In this document: in pieces, positions 61,471 to 64,000 of the stretch
Layout: every line of letters starts with the position of its first letter
Position numbering within the stretch: the first letter of the stretch is position 1
Assembly (NCBI GenBank): GCA_038496675.1
Contig: CM076661.1
Location: forward strand, 9,186,399-9,250,398
Length of the DNA: 64,000 nt
Direction: 5' to 3'
DNA from: Rachycentron canadum
Lineage: Eukaryota; Chordata; Actinopteri; Carangiformes; Rachycentridae
Translations under genes and position numbers: made by a program
The notes under the pieces: model-generated
Told to the model about the DNA's origin: nothing
Databases searched by the model: none
What the model saw: the letters and a program-made list of their open reading frames with translations, nothing else

Positions 61471-63014
61471 AGATCAATACGGTTTTGCAGTATATTTCTA
61501 CAGCACCAAAGGATACATGGAGCTCTTTACTGTCTACATGTCAGAATGATATAGAAGTTCACAATATATGTATAGACAAAGATTCAAAGTGCAAAATGAG
61601 AACATTTGCAAGAATAGAACAGAGAGCTGATATATGTCAAACTGCTGAAAAGATGGTGTGAAAGACATATTAATACCATTTCTATGGAATGAGTTATATT
61701 TGTAGCAATAACGTGAGTTCACCTTGCTGCAGGTCTGAGCATGATCCCAAACACATATACCTATTAAGAGAGCTAATGGGCGCAACAACAATGTCCAGTC
61801 ATTATTTCTGTCTTTGCTGACATTTGCCTGTCTAACATCCCTGACTAACACACCTGTGTACTAAGCAAAGTAGGTGAGGAGCACTGGTAATGGCTGAGAT
61901 CAAAGCCCAGAGCACTCACTCCTTAGGGTTTAGTCCTTGTTTGTAGAAGTAAAGATGGCAGGGCCCAAAGGGCACACCTTCACGCTCAAGGCTCCAAAGT
62001 TCCCCTCAGATCACCATAATCCGCCTGGATTATGTTTGACAGGACAGGGATCCTCCTGCTGGTCTGCACCCCTGTCCATTCCGGAGTACAGCCCACAAAG
62101 GGTGGCTTCAGCCAAAGCCATGACCCCAGACCCAAACCAAGCACCAGAATGTCTCAGTCCAGGAGCAGCTTGATAACATGAGCTTTTTAACTGGTTAAGA
62201 TCCCTTAAATTGTACCTGAAAATCTTTTTATTTTGCTTCATCTTTATTCTCTATCACTGCCTATGATATATAAACATAGCATGTTTATACACTACATTAA
62301 TTAATAGCACACAGCACAGTTATTAAATCAGCAACATAAAATAATTCATATATGCGTTTGTTTAGTTTACATATAAAAGTTTTTCTTATGCGTGTTAGCT
62401 GCCCTCAGATAAGTGACAGCTCACTGGTCTATTGGTTAAATATATTATAGCTACTTTTTTTTTTTTACATGTGCATTTCAGGCGAAACATAAAGGTTGTA
62501 ACTAGAGGAGGACCAATATGATTCTGATTTATTAGTCTGTGGTACTCAGGGGAAGCCACACACACACACACACTCTTATACGGTCTCAGTCTCTTTCTTA
62601 CACGTACATACACACAGGAGTACTCTAACAACTCCACTGGAGATCTGATGGATAAGGCAGCCTCTCTTATCAATGCTGGCCTGGCTCTGGCTTAAACCAC
62701 ATGGGTCTCTCTGGACCTCTTGACCAGTCTCTCTCTAACCCTGCTTCCTCTCCCTCCCACCACCACCCACAACCCTTTGCCACACAAGACTAAGACAGGT
62801 TAAACAGTTAAATACCAGCAAATCCAGCACTGCCCTGTGGGAAATTTGCTTCTAATCCCTAACTTATAGGCACAGAATCAAAGCCAAAAAGCCCGAGCAA
62901 CAAATCTGATCCTCCCCCTAACAATCTTGGGCCTCTTGGGAGGGCAGGGAGAAGCTCCACAGACAAGGCTGAGATGGATAAATACCTAAATGATGAGACA
63001 GTCTGGGGACAGGG

Positions 63015-63230
63015 GAGTAGTGTCTGGCTATGGCCGTTCACCTCCAATTTGGCATCCGCGCAATGAAAGGCAATTGGGCGGCAGCCCCCACACAGCAGCC
63101 AGTCCTTATTATTATATGTTGAAGTGTGGCTTGGGCAATGATTAATGACAGTGTCCGGGCGAAAACAAAGCACAGCGCAAGTTATCTCCAATACACCTGC
63201 TCCTGTGGCCCGATTGGAAGAGAATGGAAA
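63015..63230. promoter_or_regulatory. Candidate conserved non-coding block
   Basis: Contains GGCATCCGCGCAATG near 63052, GGCAATTGGGCGGCAGCC near 63070, TTATTATTATATG near 63106 and GCAATGATTAATGACAG near 63136. It is followed directly by a purine tract. Confidence 0.4.
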
Positions 63231-63259
63231 AGAGTGCAAGCAGCACATGGCTTGATAAT

Positions 63260-63330
63260 GGGAAAGAGAAGAGAAAAGAGAATGGAAAAGAGAAATAGAG
63301 GAGGAGGAGAGGGGAGAGGGGAGAGGGTGG
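63260..63330. repeat. Purine-rich tract
   Basis: About 70 bases of GAAAAGAG- and GGAGAGGGG-like units with only rare pyrimidines. Confidence 0.8.
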
Positions 63331-63559
63331 GCTGGGGGTATAATGAAGGGGACTTACTGACCACAACAAGATGAGAATAAATTCGACACATACTACAGGC
63401 GTACACATACATACACATATAGGGATTAAGAAAGACTGATGTCAGAGTCTATACACTGAATGTTAGAAATTTCATCTTACATTCAAGATGAAAATAATTC
63501 CTAACAGCCCCACAGGGGTTTATTCCTTGTGTCTTTAAACTAACCAAATGCCAACTTGC

Positions 63560-63700
63560 AGGTAGTTTCCATGTGAGGTGTGAACATGCAGCTAGCTTGG
63601 GTGATTGATTTGACAGACAGAGTGGACTTTCATGGCGTCTGTGTTTGTTACATCCAGGCCCACTGTCCCCTGCTGTATTGGTGTTGACATTTATGAGACA
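63560..63700. promoter_or_regulatory. Candidate regulatory block with T-box and PBX-HOX-MEIS sites
   Basis: AGGTGTGAA (T-box core) at 63576-63584 is followed 17 bases later by TGATTGATTTGACAG at 63602-63616. That is a PBX-HOX site and a MEIS half-site separated by one base. It is complex, repeat-free sequence. Binding is inferred. Confidence 0.35.
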
Positions 63701-64000
63701 TGTCGGAGGGGGCCTGCTAGACCTCACTAATGAGAGAGCTGAGACTGACGGCGGGTAGCACAGCCTGACACTGCCATCCAGAGGCTGCTCTGGGTAATGT
63801 AGCTTTTGTTTAACGGCCAATTATCATGTTTACACTTGTTCCACTTCTGTGACTCTTTGACGGTGTACTAAATTGCACTGCTAACAGATGATTAGAAACT
63901 GCACTTAAACCAAGCTTGAAAAGAAAAAATATAAAAAACAAACAATTAAGTGCTGATGGATTCTATACAAAAGGCCTGTGACACACCAGTTATACTGTGT

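Larger units (their letters stand above)
54001..64000. other. Gene-free segment, 54-64 kb
   Basis: No supported gene. Open frames are at most about 130 codons, apart from two that exist only because they cross the gap of unknown bases. Stretches 54375-56155, 56525-57130, 57155-58935, 59045-59970, 60705-61255, 61475-63015 and 63705-64000 show nothing I can name, apart from short runs of simple sequence and scattered TAAT words. A pyrimidine-rich patch (CCCCTC units) lies near 60900-60940. Confidence 0.7.

Noticed and set aside
1..64000. CRISPR array, bacterial operon, prophage or integrated virus
   Set aside because: No direct-repeat/spacer array, no dense co-directional genes and no viral protein signature; the composition is that of vertebrate non-coding DNA.

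Overview
The window looks like non-coding euchromatic DNA from a teleost fish, probably a percomorph (spiny-rayed) species. The reasons are the many long (CA)n/(TG)n and (GA)n microsatellites, the moderately AT-rich composition, and several degenerate interspersed repeats whose ends match repeats I know from percomorph genomes. These are a TIR-bearing repeat with 'gctgcaac...gttgcagccc'-type ends, the 'aaatactcaagtaaa' repeat, the 'ggcaaggcaattttatttg' repeat, and transposon ends containing 'acagtaccagtcaaa'. Species and locus cannot be fixed from sequence alone.

I find no protein-coding gene, tRNA, rRNA, snRNA or known microRNA that I can support. The open frames are short (at most about 190 codons, and the longest run through microsatellites or the assembly gap). 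They are scattered over both strands and match no protein family I recognise. The one recognisable protein trace is a decayed, frame-broken BED-type zinc finger on the minus strand at about 1985-2094, probably a hAT transposase or ZBED relic. I read the window as a gene desert or a very large intron.

Layout: 1-9 kb holds the BED relic, purine tracts, microsatellites and candidate regulatory blocks at 0.2, 4.5, 7.0 and 7.5 kb. 9-18 kb holds decayed repeats (9.1, 11.65, 13.3 and 15.16 kb) and blocks at 10.1, 12.4, 14.2, 14.6 and 17.1 kb. 18-27 kb holds a 24-unit CA repeat, an exon-like stretch at 19.4 kb, a tRNA-like SINE candidate at 21.2 kb, two copies of the TIR repeat (22.6 and 24.9 kb) and several strong blocks (21.5-22.3, 23.2-23.7, 25.6-26.7 kb). 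27-36 kb holds a pyrimidine tract at 29.8 kb, a hairpin cluster at 31.1 kb, compound microsatellites and blocks at 29.5, 33.4, 34.9 and 35.7 kb. 36-54 kb is densest in blocks (38.6, 39.3, 42.1, 43.2-43.9, 44.8, 46.4, 48.6, 49.9, 51.0, 52.5 and 53.3 kb). 54-64 kb holds blocks at 54.0, 56.2, 60.6, 61.3, 63.0 and 63.6 kb, a decayed repeat at 58.9 kb, and a 396-base gap (60000-60395) inside a CA/TA/TG repeat.

'Candidate conserved non-coding block' here means a stretch of roughly 100-600 bases that is complex in sequence, free of recognisable repeats, lacks a credible open frame, and carries clustered TAAT cores or other factor-site matches. That is a compositional judgement; no alignment was available, so confidence is low to moderate. 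If correct, the window is part of a regulatory domain around a developmental gene lying outside it. Exact PBX-MEIS (TGATTGACAG, twice) and PBX-HOX (TGATTGATGG, twice) ten-mers, plus one PBX-HOX-MEIS arrangement at 63602-63616, hint at a HOX/PBX/MEIS input.
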